A stretch of 64,000 nucleotides of DNA from Phenylobacterium sp. LH3H17 (GTDB lineage Bacteria > Pseudomonadota > Alphaproteobacteria > Caulobacterales > Caulobacteraceae), in contig NZ_CP101283.1 in the NCBI RefSeq assembly GCF_024298925.1, forward strand, positions 1,865,001-1,929,000. Direction: 5' to 3'. The notes below the pieces were generated by a model. That model did no database searches, was not told the DNA's origin, and worked only from the letters and a program-made list of their open reading frames with translations. Every line of letters starts with the position of its first letter. Positions within the stretch are counted from its first letter, which is position 1. The position numbers were made by a program, and so were the translations under genes. Positions 52,814 through 60,677 of this stretch are shown here, piece after piece.

Positions 52814-54016
52814 ATGGACCTGGACCTTACGCCCGAGGAGGCCGCGTTCCGCGACGAGGTGCGGGCTTTCCTGGCGGCCTCTCTAACCCCGGAGCTGCGC
52901 AAGGCCGGCCGGCGAGCCACCAGCGTCTTCATGCACCGAGACTACAGCCTGGCCTGGCAGAGGATCCTGCACGCCCGCGGCTGGGCGGCCCCGAGCTGGC
53001 CGGTGCAATTCGGCGGGCCGGGTTGGAACGAGATGCAGAAGTCCATCTTCGCGGCCGAATGCGCGCGGGCCGGCGCGCCCAGCCTGGCGCCCATGGGCCT
53101 CCGAATGGTGGGGCCCGTGATCATGGGCTACGGCACGGCCGAACAGAAGGCCCACTACCTACCGCGCATCCTCTCGGGCGAGGACTACTGGTGCCAGGGC
53201 TATTCCGAGCCTGGGGCCGGGTCCGATCTGGCGGCCCTCAAGCTGGCCGCCCGGCGCGACGGCGACCACTATGTACTCTCCGGCTCGAAGCTGTGGACGA
53301 CCCACGCCCACTGGGCCAACCGCATGTTCTGCCTCGTGCGCACCCTGGCCGAGGGTAAGCCCCAGGCGGGGATCACGTTCCTCCTGCTCGACATGGACAC
53401 CCCAGGCATATCCGTGCGGCCGATCGTGACTTTGGCGGGCGAGCATGAGGTGAACGAGGTTTTCTTCGACAATGTCCGGGTCCCGGTCGCCGGTCGGGTG
53501 GGAGACGAGAACAGCGGCTGGACGGTCGCCAAGTACCTGCTGGAGTTCGAGCGCGGCGGCGGCGGGGCGGCGGGACTGAAGGTCGGGCTCGAGCGCCTGA
53601 CGCACCTCGCCCGCGAGGAAGCCTCCGATACGGGCGCTCGGCTGATCGACGAACCGGCGTTCAGGGCCAAGATCGCGGGGCTGGGCGTCGCGATCGAGGC
53701 CATCGAGATGACCGAGCATCGCGTCCTGGCCGCGCTCGCCGCCGGCAAGTCCCCGGGCCCTGCCGCGTCGATGCTCAAGACCCAATCGACGGAGGCCATG
53801 CAGCAACTGGACGAGATCGCGCTGGAAGGACTGGGTTGCTACGCGGCGGTCGATCAGAAGGCCGCCCGCGAGCCGGGCTCCAACCTCCCAATTGTCGGGC
53901 CTGAGCACGGCCTGGTGGTCACGGCCAGATACCTCAATGACCGCGCCGCCTCGATCTATGGGGGCTCCAACGAGATCCAGCGGGACATCATGGCGCGCCT
54001 CGTCCTGGGGCTCTGA
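52814..54016 (+). CDS. Acyl-CoA dehydrogenase
   Basis: A 400-residue FAD-dependent acyl-CoA dehydrogenase. It begins MDLDLTPEEAAFRDEVRAFLA; the flavin-binding strands include CQGYSEPGAGSDLAALKLAA (about 127-146) and SGSKLWTTHAHWANRMFCLVRT. The C-terminal FAD contacts lie in YLNDRAASIYGGSNEIQRDIMARLVLGL. It belongs to the group that often works on branched, cyclic or sterol-derived acyl-CoAs. GAGGATC precedes the ATG. Probably induced with the ligase and receptor. Confidence 0.9.
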   Translation: MDLDLTPEEAAFRDEVRAFLAASLTPELRKAGRRATSVFMHRDYSLAWQRILHARGWAAPSWPVQFGGPGWNEMQKSIFAAECARAGAPSLAPMGLRMVGPVIMGYGTAEQKAHYLPRILSGEDYWCQGYSEPGAGSDLAALKLAARRDGDHYVLSGSKLWTTHAHWANRMFCLVRTLAEGKPQAGITFLLLDMDTPGISVRPIVTLAGEHEVNEVFFDNVRVPVAGRVGDENSGWTVAKYLLEFERGGGGAAGLKVGLERLTHLAREEASDTGARLIDEPAFRAKIAGLGVAIEAIEMTEHRVLAALAAGKSPGPAASMLKTQSTEAMQQLDEIALEGLGCYAAVDQKAAREPGSNLPIVGPEHGLVVTARYLNDRAASIYGGSNEIQRDIMARLVLGL

Positions 54017-54037
54017 GAGCGGGCGCCGTAGGGATAC

Positions 54038-54053
54038 CTATCAGCTTCGATAG
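54038..54053. promoter_or_regulatory. CTATC-N6-GATAG palindrome, site C (TonB receptor promoter)
   Basis: CTATC-AGCTTC-GATAG, followed by CTT as at site B, 91 nt upstream of the TonB-dependent receptor and 21 nt after the acyl-CoA dehydrogenase stop. Half-sites and spacing equal those of sites A and B. Confidence 0.65.
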
Positions 54054-54144
54054 CTTGTGCCCGACCCCCGACTTGGCGAGCCTGGATCCCAAGATTGCGG
54101 CCGCCCGATGAAGGCGGCCGAACCTAGTTGGGGAGCGGAATCGA

Positions 54145-56583
54145 ATGAACATGACGCACACGCGGCGCGCCATACTGGCGCTTGGCGTCTCGACCATGGC
54201 CCTGCTGAGCCTGGACACGGCCTGGGCCCAGACCGCTCCGGCGGAGAGCTCCGACACCATGGTCGAGACCATCGTGGTCACGGCCCAACGGCGAGAAGAG
54301 AGCGCCAATACGGTGGGAATGGCCATCCAGGCGTTCCGCGGCGAACAGCTCGCCGACCTGCACGTGACCAACGTCAAGGACCTGGCCAGCATCGTGCCGA
54401 GCTTCTCGGTCTCGCAGAGCTATCAGGGCGTGCCGACCTATACGCTGCGGGGCATCGGCTTCAACACGATCAACATGTCGGCGACCTCCACGGTCGGGAC
54501 CTATGTGGACGAGGTCGCCTACGCCTACCCGATGATGAACACCGGCCCGATCTTCGACCTGGAGCGGGTGGAAGTGCTGAAAGGGCCACAGGGCACGCTC
54601 TACGGTCGCAACACCACCGCGGGCCTGATCGACTTCGTCACCAACAAGCCGACCGAGGATTTCCAGACCTCGTTCACCGCCGAATTCGGCAACTACGGCA
54701 CGCATAATCTCGAAGGCTATGTGAGCGGCCCGCTGGGCGAGAAAGTCCAGGGACGCATCTCCTTCCGGACCGACGACAGCGACAAGGGATGGCAGATCTC
54801 CAACACCCGGGGCGAGCGGCAGGGGGAGGTGCATCGCCGGGGCATCCGCGCGGCCCTGGCTTTCCAGCCGACAGAAGCGCTGAGCATCGACGTTTCCTAT
54901 TCCGGGTGGCTCAACCGCTCCGACACGGTGGCGGCCCAAGGAATTGGCTTCACGCCGGCGACAGCGGCCAGCCCCTTCAACGCGCCGGGATTGGTGAACT
55001 ATATCGCCGCCAACCCGCCGACCCAGGCCAGCCAGGGCGACTGGGCGCCCTACGCGACGCGCGCCACCGACGTGGGCACGGGCCTGGGGATCAGCGGGCC
55101 GCTGCGGGAGGGCAACACCTTCCACGCCGGTAAGCTGCGGGTGGACTACGACTTCGCCAACGGCGTGCGCCTGGTGTCGCTGACCAGCTTCAACAAGCTC
55201 GAGCGCGACGCGGTGTTCGACTGGAGCGGCGCGCCCTACGAGGTCCTGGTGCAGCACGCGGTGGGAGAGATCGAATCCTTCGCCGAGGAGCTGCACTTCG
55301 AGGGTGAGACCGAGCGCGCGAACTGGCTGGTCGGCGTCTATTACGGCCGCGACGAGATCCTCGATTCCAACCGCACGCTGCTGGGTCAGAACGCCAATGT
55401 CGGGACGATCCGGTTCTACACGAACCAGCTCTTGGCCACTCCGTTCAACAGCGGCGGCTACACCGCCCTGCAAGCCAGTCAGGCCTTCCGCACCTATCGC
55501 GACCAGGGCGACATCGAAACCACCACTAAGAGCGTCTTCGCCAATGCCGACTGGCGGCTGACCGAGGCCCTGAAGCTGACGACCGGCCTGCGCTACACCA
55601 AGGACAAGCAGGACTACGCAGGCTGCTCGCGCGACTTCAACGGCAACATGCTGCCCAATGTGAACATCACCAACCGATTCCTGTTCTCGGCGGTCCACGG
55701 CCTGGTCGCGCCGATCTCGCAAGGCCAGTGCAACACCTTCAATCCCACCACGCACAGCTTCGGCCTGGTGACCTCGGTGCTGGATGAGGACAACCTGGCC
55801 TGGCGGGTGGGGCTGGACTGGAAGCCGACGCCTGAAGTCCTGACCTATGTCTCGGTCTCGCGCGGGGCCAAGGCCGGCGCGACCCCGGTCAACGCCGCCA
55901 ACATCTCGACCCAGAACGCCCCGGCCCGGCAGGAACTGCTGTTGGCCTACGAGGCCGGCGTCAAGGCGGCGCTGTTCGAGCGGCGCGTCCAGGCCAACGC
56001 CTCGGTCTTCTACTACGACTACGAGGACAAGCAGCTCAGCGTCTATTTCGCCGATCCGATCTACACGGCCCTGGCCAGGCTCGCCAACGTGCCGAAGTCC
56101 AAGGCCTACGGCCTGGATGGCGACGTGACCTGGCGGGTGACGCCGGAGCTGACGGCCATGGCCTCTGGAACCTGGCTGCACACCGAGGTGCAGGACTATG
56201 TGGGGATCAACTCAGCCGGCAAGCCGCAGGACTTTGACGGCGCGCCCTTCCTCTACAGCCCCAAGTTCCAGGGCAGCCTGACTCTTATCTACAAGCGCGA
56301 CCTTACCGCGGGCCTGGGTCTGCAGGCGGCGATCAACGGCCGCTACCAGTCCAAGTCCCGCTCGGACCTGGAGGGCAATCCGCTGTTCGCCGTGCCCGAC
56401 TACGGCACGCTGAACGCCAGTATCGGCCTCCACAGGCTGGACGACCGCTGGGAGGTCTCGCTCTGGGGCCGCAACCTGACCGACGAGTATTACTGGAGCG
56501 CGGTCAGCAGCAACGCCAATGTGGTGGTCCGCTTCCCGGGCGCCACCCGGACCTTCGGCGCGGCCTTCACCCTAAAGTACTAG
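54145..56583 (+). CDS. TonB-dependent outer-membrane receptor
   Basis: An 812-residue TonB-dependent receptor. A signal peptide (about 1-29, ending AWAQ), a TonB-box-like ETIVVTAQRREES (about 42-54), the plug domain (NVGMAIQAFRGEQL to KGPQGTLYGRNTTAGLIDFVTNKPTEDF, about 57-175) and a beta-barrel ending in an aromatic residue (FTLKY) are visible. It is of the IroN/FecA-like, siderophore-independent class common in Caulobacter for uptake of large or hydrophobic compounds. The substrate may be what the neighbouring enzymes degrade. 17-bp overlap with the convergent monooxygenase. Confidence 0.92.
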   Translation: MNMTHTRRAILALGVSTMALLSLDTAWAQTAPAESSDTMVETIVVTAQRREESANTVGMAIQAFRGEQLADLHVTNVKDLASIVPSFSVSQSYQGVPTYTLRGIGFNTINMSATSTVGTYVDEVAYAYPMMNTGPIFDLERVEVLKGPQGTLYGRNTTAGLIDFVTNKPTEDFQTSFTAEFGNYGTHNLEGYVSGPLGEKVQGRISFRTDDSDKGWQISNTRGERQGEVHRRGIRAALAFQPTEALSIDVSYSGWLNRSDTVAAQGIGFTPATAASPFNAPGLVNYIAANPPTQASQGDWAPYATRATDVGTGLGISGPLREGNTFHAGKLRVDYDFANGVRLVSLTSFNKLERDAVFDWSGAPYEVLVQHAVGEIESFAEELHFEGETERANWLVGVYYGRDEILDSNRTLLGQNANVGTIRFYTNQLLATPFNSGGYTALQASQAFRTYRDQGDIETTTKSVFANADWRLTEALKLTTGLRYTKDKQDYAGCSRDFNGNMLPNVNITNRFLFSAVHGLVAPISQGQCNTFNPTTHSFGLVTSVLDEDNLAWRVGLDWKPTPEVLTYVSVSRGAKAGATPVNAANISTQNAPARQELLLAYEAGVKAALFERRVQANASVFYYDYEDKQLSVYFADPIYTALARLANVPKSKAYGLDGDVTWRVTPELTAMASGTWLHTEVQDYVGINSAGKPQDFDGAPFLYSPKFQGSLTLIYKRDLTAGLGLQAAINGRYQSKSRSDLEGNPLFAVPDYGTLNASIGLHRLDDRWEVSLWGRNLTDEYYWSAVSSNANVVVRFPGATRTFGAAFTLKY

Positions 56584-58201
56584 CCGCCGACGACAGGGCG
56601 AACCCCTCATAGCCCGCGGCGGCGACCTGCTCGCACTTCTCGCGATAGGCCGGGAAGCCGCCGATATAGGGCATGAACACCCGGGGTTTTCCTGGGACGT
56701 TGGCCCCGATGTACCAGGAGTTGGCCTGGGGATAGAGGGTCATGTCGGCCACCTCGTTGACGTGGTCGACCCAGGCGTCCTGGGCGCCAGCCGTGGCTTC
56801 GATGGCGGCGAGCTGGCGTTCGCTCAGGTGGCCGATGCAGTCGGCGATCCAGCCGACATGCTGTTCGATGGCCACGGCCATGTTGCACAGCACCGAGGGG
56901 CTGCCGGGGCCCGTGACGATGAACAGGTTCGGGAACCCGGCGACCATCAGGCCCAGATAGGTGCGGGGGCCTTCGGCCCAGCGGTCCTTCAGCGCCAAGC
57001 CCCCGCGCCCGCGGATATCGATGCTGTTGAGCGCCCCGGTCATGGCGTCGAAACCGATGGCGAACACGATGGCGTCGAGTTCGTACTCGGCCTCGGTGGT
57101 CCGCAGGCCGTTGGGCGTGATGGTCTCGATCGGCGCGGTGGCGACGTCCACCAGGGTGACGTTGTCGCGGTTGAAGGTGGCGTAGTAGTCCGTATCGACG
57201 CAGAGGCGCTTGGTGGCGATGGGATAGGACCGCGGGAAGAGGGTCTCGGCCACCTGGGGATCCTCGACGATCTCGCGAATCTTGGATCCCACGAACTCGG
57301 CGGCCGAGGCGTTGGCGGCCGGATCGAAGATCAGGTCGGCGAAGGCTCCCACCAGGCTGAAGCCGCCCTTCGCCCAGCGTTCCTCGTAGATTCGCCTGCG
57401 TTCCTCGGGCGGAGTCTCGACGGCCAGTTGCTCGGAGGAGTCCAGGGCCCGGATGCCGAAGCCGTTCTCGCGGCCCTCCCGGCGATACTGGGCGCGGTTG
57501 GCCTTCCAGTCGGCGAGGAAGGCGGGATCGAGGGGGCCGTTGTGGGCGGGCACGCTGAAGTTCGGCGTCCGCTGGAAGACGTTCAGGTGCGCCGCCTGCT
57601 CGGCGATCCGCGGGATCGACTGGATGGCCGAGGACCCGGTGCCGATCACGCCGACTCGCTGGCCGGTGAAATCGACCCCTTCGTGGGGCCAGTGGCCGGT
57701 CTGATAGGTCTTGCCCTTGAAGCTCTCGAGGCCCGGGAAGTCCGGGGCATTGGCCACCGACAGGCAGCCGGTGGCCATGATGCAATAGCGGGCCGAGACC
57801 CGGTCGCCGCGATCGGTCTCGACCGTCCAGCGGTTGGCGGTCTCGTCGAAGGTGGCGGCGGTCACGCGGGTGTCGAACTGGATGTCGCGCTTCAGGTCGA
57901 AGCGTTCGGCCACGTGGTCGAGATAGGCCAGCAGCTCGGGCTGTGTGGCGTAGCGCTCGCTCCACTCCCAGGCGGCCTCCAGCTCCTCGGAGAAGGAGTA
58001 GGAATATTCCATGCTCTCGATATCGACCCGGGCGCCGGGATAGCGGTTCCACCACCAGGTGCCGCCGACCCCGCTGGCCGCCTCGAACAGCCGCGCCGTC
58101 AGGCCCAGTTCGCGCAGTCGGTGCAGCATATAGAGGCCGGAGAAGCCGGCGCCGACGACGACGGCGTCGACCGTGGTGGCGGAGGAGGGCGTGGCGGACA
58201 T
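56567..58201 (-). CDS. Baeyer-Villiger-like flavin monooxygenase
   Basis: A 544-residue FAD/NADPH monooxygenase. Two Rossmann motifs are seen: VVGAGFSG (15-22) for FAD and VIGTGSSAIQ (185-194) for NADPH. The BVMO fingerprint FxGxxxHxxxWP is present as FKGKTYQTGHWP (161-172), but its histidine is Gln167. YPGARVDIESMEYSYSF and GTWWWNRYPG are typical of cyclohexanone/phenylacetone-type enzymes. It should insert oxygen next to a ketone, if active. Lies downstream of panC and next to the receptor operon; no palindrome site before it. Confidence 0.87.
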   Translation of the reverse strand: MSATPSSATTVDAVVVGAGFSGLYMLHRLRELGLTARLFEAASGVGGTWWWNRYPGARVDIESMEYSYSFSEELEAAWEWSERYATQPELLAYLDHVAERFDLKRDIQFDTRVTAATFDETANRWTVETDRGDRVSARYCIMATGCLSVANAPDFPGLESFKGKTYQTGHWPHEGVDFTGQRVGVIGTGSSAIQSIPRIAEQAAHLNVFQRTPNFSVPAHNGPLDPAFLADWKANRAQYRREGRENGFGIRALDSSEQLAVETPPEERRRIYEERWAKGGFSLVGAFADLIFDPAANASAAEFVGSKIREIVEDPQVAETLFPRSYPIATKRLCVDTDYYATFNRDNVTLVDVATAPIETITPNGLRTTEAEYELDAIVFAIGFDAMTGALNSIDIRGRGGLALKDRWAEGPRTYLGLMVAGFPNLFIVTGPGSPSVLCNMAVAIEQHVGWIADCIGHLSERQLAAIEATAGAQDAWVDHVNEVADMTLYPQANSWYIGANVPGKPRVFMPYIGGFPAYREKCEQVAAAGYEGFALSSAASTLG

Positions 58202-58269
58202 GACGGTCGCTCCCGTGAGATATCCACGTTAGCGCGTCTTTTTGGCCGTGCTGAGAAAAACGACTCCCG

Positions 58270-59124
58270 TCAGCCGACGGCCATGTTGTCGATCAACCGG
58301 GTCTTGCCCAGGTGGGCGGCCGCCAGGATGCGGGCCTCGCCCTCGATGGGGCCGGGACCCAGGCGCGACAGGTCGGCGGGGTGACGGACCTCGAAATAGT
58401 CGATCTTCTGGAAGCCGGCGCGTTCCAGGGCGGCCAGGCCGGTGGCCTCGACCCGTTCGACGCTCTCGCCGGCGCGGAGGCGACGGCCGGCCTCGGTGAG
58501 CGCCGCGGCCAGGGCCGGGGCGATTTCGCGCTCGGCCGGGGTCAGGTAGGCGTTGCGGGAGGAGAGGGCCAGGCCGTCGGGGGCCCGGGCCGTGGGGGCC
58601 CCGATTATCTCGACAGGGATGTCCAGGTCTTCGACCAGGCGCTTGATGACCTGGAGCTGCTGGTAGTCCTTCTCGCCGAACACCGCCACGTCCGGGCCGC
58701 ACTGGATCAGCAGCTTGGCGACGATGAGGGCGACGCCCCCGAAATGGCCGGGCCGGGCCGCGCCGTCCAGGGGCTCGGAGACGCCGGTCACGTCGATCCT
58801 GGTGGAGAATCCCGGGGCGTACATCTGCGCCACCGTCGGGGCGAACAACAGGTCGCAGCCGGCGCCGGCCAGCAGCTCGGCGTCCCGCGCCTCGCCGCGC
58901 GGATAGGCGTCGAAGTCCTCGTTGGGCCCGAACTGCGTGGGATTGACGAAGATCGAGGCCACCACCCGCTCGGCCTTGGTCCTGGCCAGGGCCACCAGCG
59001 ACAGGTGGCCCTCGTGCAGGGCGCCCATGGTGGGGACCATGGCCACCCGCTCACCCGCCTTCTTCCAGGCGGCCACGGCGGCGCGCAGGTCGGCTACGGT
59101 GCGGACGATGGCGATGGCGGTCAT
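58270..59124 (-). CDS. panC: Pantothenate synthetase
   Basis: PanC, 284 residues, condensing pantoate and beta-alanine with ATP in CoA synthesis. The ATP-binding HxGH is in PTMGALHEGHLSLV (31-44, His37 and His40), then SIFVNPTQFGPNEDFDAYPR, VFGEKDYQQLQVIKRLVEDL and the KMSKS-equivalent ALSSRNAYL are conserved. It is divergent from mipZ. The C-terminus ends KTRLIDNMAVG. Confidence 0.95.
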   Translation of the reverse strand: MTAIAIVRTVADLRAAVAAWKKAGERVAMVPTMGALHEGHLSLVALARTKAERVVASIFVNPTQFGPNEDFDAYPRGEARDAELLAGAGCDLLFAPTVAQMYAPGFSTRIDVTGVSEPLDGAARPGHFGGVALIVAKLLIQCGPDVAVFGEKDYQQLQVIKRLVEDLDIPVEIIGAPTARAPDGLALSSRNAYLTPAEREIAPALAAALTEAGRRLRAGESVERVEATGLAALERAGFQKIDYFEVRHPADLSRLGPGPIEGEARILAAAHLGKTRLIDNMAVG

Positions 59125-59254
59125 GCGAGGGGCTCCAGGGGCGATGGGCGAGGCGGCTTATGGCGCGCCGGGCCGCGAACGTCCATTCCATCCACAGCCC
59201 GCGACCAACAGCGCGTTGACGCCGCGTCGGGCCTGAGGCTCCTGTTAACCTCTA

Positions 59255-59259
59255 GAATC
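59255..59259 (+). promoter_or_regulatory. GANTC methylation site in the mipZ leader
   Basis: GAATC at 59255-59259, 18 nt before the mipZ ATG, is a CcrM (GANTC) site. In Caulobacter crescentus mipZ transcription depends on CcrM methylation, so a site here fits. A GTTAACC just upstream (59244-59250) resembles one TTAAC half of a CtrA-type box. Confidence 0.45.
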
Positions 59260-59277
59260 AACTGGAGCTGGGGTTCG

Positions 59278-60096
59278 ATGGCGCAGGCCAAGGTGATCAT
59301 CGTCGGCAACGAGAAGGGCGGGGCGGGCAAGTCCACCATCGCCATCCATCTCGCGACGGGGCTGCTGCATGGCGGGGGCCGCGTCGCGATCCTGGACCTG
59401 GACCTGCGCCAGCAGTCCATGGGCCACTTCTTCGCCCACCGCGCCGCCTGGCTGGCGGCCAACGGCGTCAGCGCGCCGATGCCCGTCGAACACCATCTGG
59501 CCGCGGAACTCGCCCGCGCCCCCGACGCCGAGGCCATGGCCCATTTCGAGGACGCCTTCGAGAAGGTGTCGGACCAGGTCGACTATGTGCTGATCGACAC
59601 GCCCGGCGGCGACACGGCGATCAGCCGCGCCGCCCACGGCCTGGCGGATCTGATCGTCACGCCCATGAACGACAGCTTCGTGGACTTCGACATGCTGGGC
59701 ATCGTCGATCCGGTCACCCTCGATCTGAAGCGCCCCAGCCTTTATTCCGAGACCGTGTGGAACAGCCGCAAGGTCAAGGCCGCCGCCAGCGGCAAGTCCA
59801 TCGACTGGGTGGTGCTGCGCAACCGCCTGGCGCCCACCGAGGCGCGCAACCGCAAGCGGCTGGACGAGCGGGTCCAGGCCCTGTCGCGCCGCGTGGGATT
59901 CCGCGTCGGCCCAGGCCTTCGCGACCGGGTGATCTATCGCGAGCTGTTTCCATTCGGCCTGACCGTCGCCGACCTGTCGCCGACCATCCGTCCGGTGGCC
60001 ATGTCGCTGCAGCATGTGGCCGCGCGCCAGGAACTGCGGGCGCTGATGGGCTGCCTGGGGCTGACCTCGGGCGACGAGCTTCTGGCCGCGCAATAG
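59278..60096 (+). CDS. mipZ: Division-plane positioning ATPase MipZ
   Basis: MipZ, 272 residues, a ParA-like ATPase that forms a gradient from the ParB-bound pole and inhibits FtsZ assembly away from midcell. The deviant Walker A is KGGAGKST (13-20, with Lys13 and Lys18), Walker A' includes ILDLDLRQQSMGHFF and the switch region is VLIDTPGGDTAIS. The long DNA-binding/ParB-interacting helices follow (VWNSRKVKAAASGKSIDW). Strong order-level marker. It lies divergent from panC and directly before a DnaJ-domain gene. Confidence 0.93.
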   Translation: MAQAKVIIVGNEKGGAGKSTIAIHLATGLLHGGGRVAILDLDLRQQSMGHFFAHRAAWLAANGVSAPMPVEHHLAAELARAPDAEAMAHFEDAFEKVSDQVDYVLIDTPGGDTAISRAAHGLADLIVTPMNDSFVDFDMLGIVDPVTLDLKRPSLYSETVWNSRKVKAAASGKSIDWVVLRNRLAPTEARNRKRLDERVQALSRRVGFRVGPGLRDRVIYRELFPFGLTVADLSPTIRPVAMSLQHVAARQELRALMGCLGLTSGDELLAAQ

Positions 60097-60097
60097 G

Positions 60098-60517
60098 ATG
60101 ACCTATGTCGCCATCGGCTGCGCGGCCCTGGCGCTGTTCATCTGGGCCAGCCGGGGGAAACCTATCCTGAAACGGCGTGAGTGGCGGTTCCTGGCCGGGG
60201 TGCTGGCGCTCGCCTGTTTCGCCGCGGCCGCCTATGTCGGCGTGCGCGGCGGCTGGGGCAAGTCGATCGTCCTGGTGGTCATGGGCCTTTGGCTCGCGGT
60301 CTCCACCCGCCGGACGGGCCTTGGCGTCCCGTCGCTCTCGGGCAAGCTCAGCGATTCGGAGGCGCGCTCGATCCTGGGCGTGTCGCCGGACGCCTCAGCC
60401 GAGCAGATCCAGGCGGCCTATACGCGGCTGATGCGCATGGCCCACCCGGACAAGGGCGGCACCAGCGGCCTTGCCGCGCAGCTCAACGCCGCGCGGGACA
60501 AGCTTCTGAAGAGGTGA
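60098..60517 (+). CDS. Membrane-anchored DnaJ-domain protein
   Basis: A 139-residue protein with two N-terminal TM segments (about 2-18 and 31-63), then a J domain (LSDSEARSILGVSPDASAEQIQAAYTRLMRMAHPDKGGTSGLAAQLNAARDKLL, about 83-138) with the HPD tripeptide needed to stimulate DnaK. It starts one base after the mipZ stop, so it is co-transcribed with it. A TIM14/Pam18-like layout of membrane helix plus J domain. Confidence 0.88.
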   Translation: MTYVAIGCAALALFIWASRGKPILKRREWRFLAGVLALACFAAAAYVGVRGGWGKSIVLVVMGLWLAVSTRRTGLGVPSLSGKLSDSEARSILGVSPDASAEQIQAAYTRLMRMAHPDKGGTSGLAAQLNAARDKLLKR

Positions 60518-60525
60518 GATCTACT

Positions 60526-60663
60526 AGATCCTCCCCTTCTGGGGGAGGTGGCGCGTCGCCCTCTTCGGCGACGTGTCCGAGGGGGCTGAAGCCCTAAAAG
60601 CAAAAATCAAAGTCCCCCTCAGTCCGCCATTCGGCGGACAGCTCCCCCAGAGGGGGAGCACTT
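60526..60663 (+). repeat. Interspersed structured repeat, copy 3
   Basis: Third copy: AGATCCTCCCC...GGGGGAGG, a GCGTCGCCC...GGCGACG stem, GAGGGGGCTGAAGCCC, TCAAAGTCCCCCTCAGTC, a TCCGCC-ATTC-GGCGGA hairpin and GCTCCCCC-AGA-GGGGGAGC. It starts 8 nt after the stop of the DnaJ gene and lies between it and the convergent D,D-carboxypeptidase. The outer hairpins are the best conserved parts across copies; the stem loops vary with compensating changes. Confidence 0.85.
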
Positions 60664-60677
60664 AGAGCAGACAGTCT

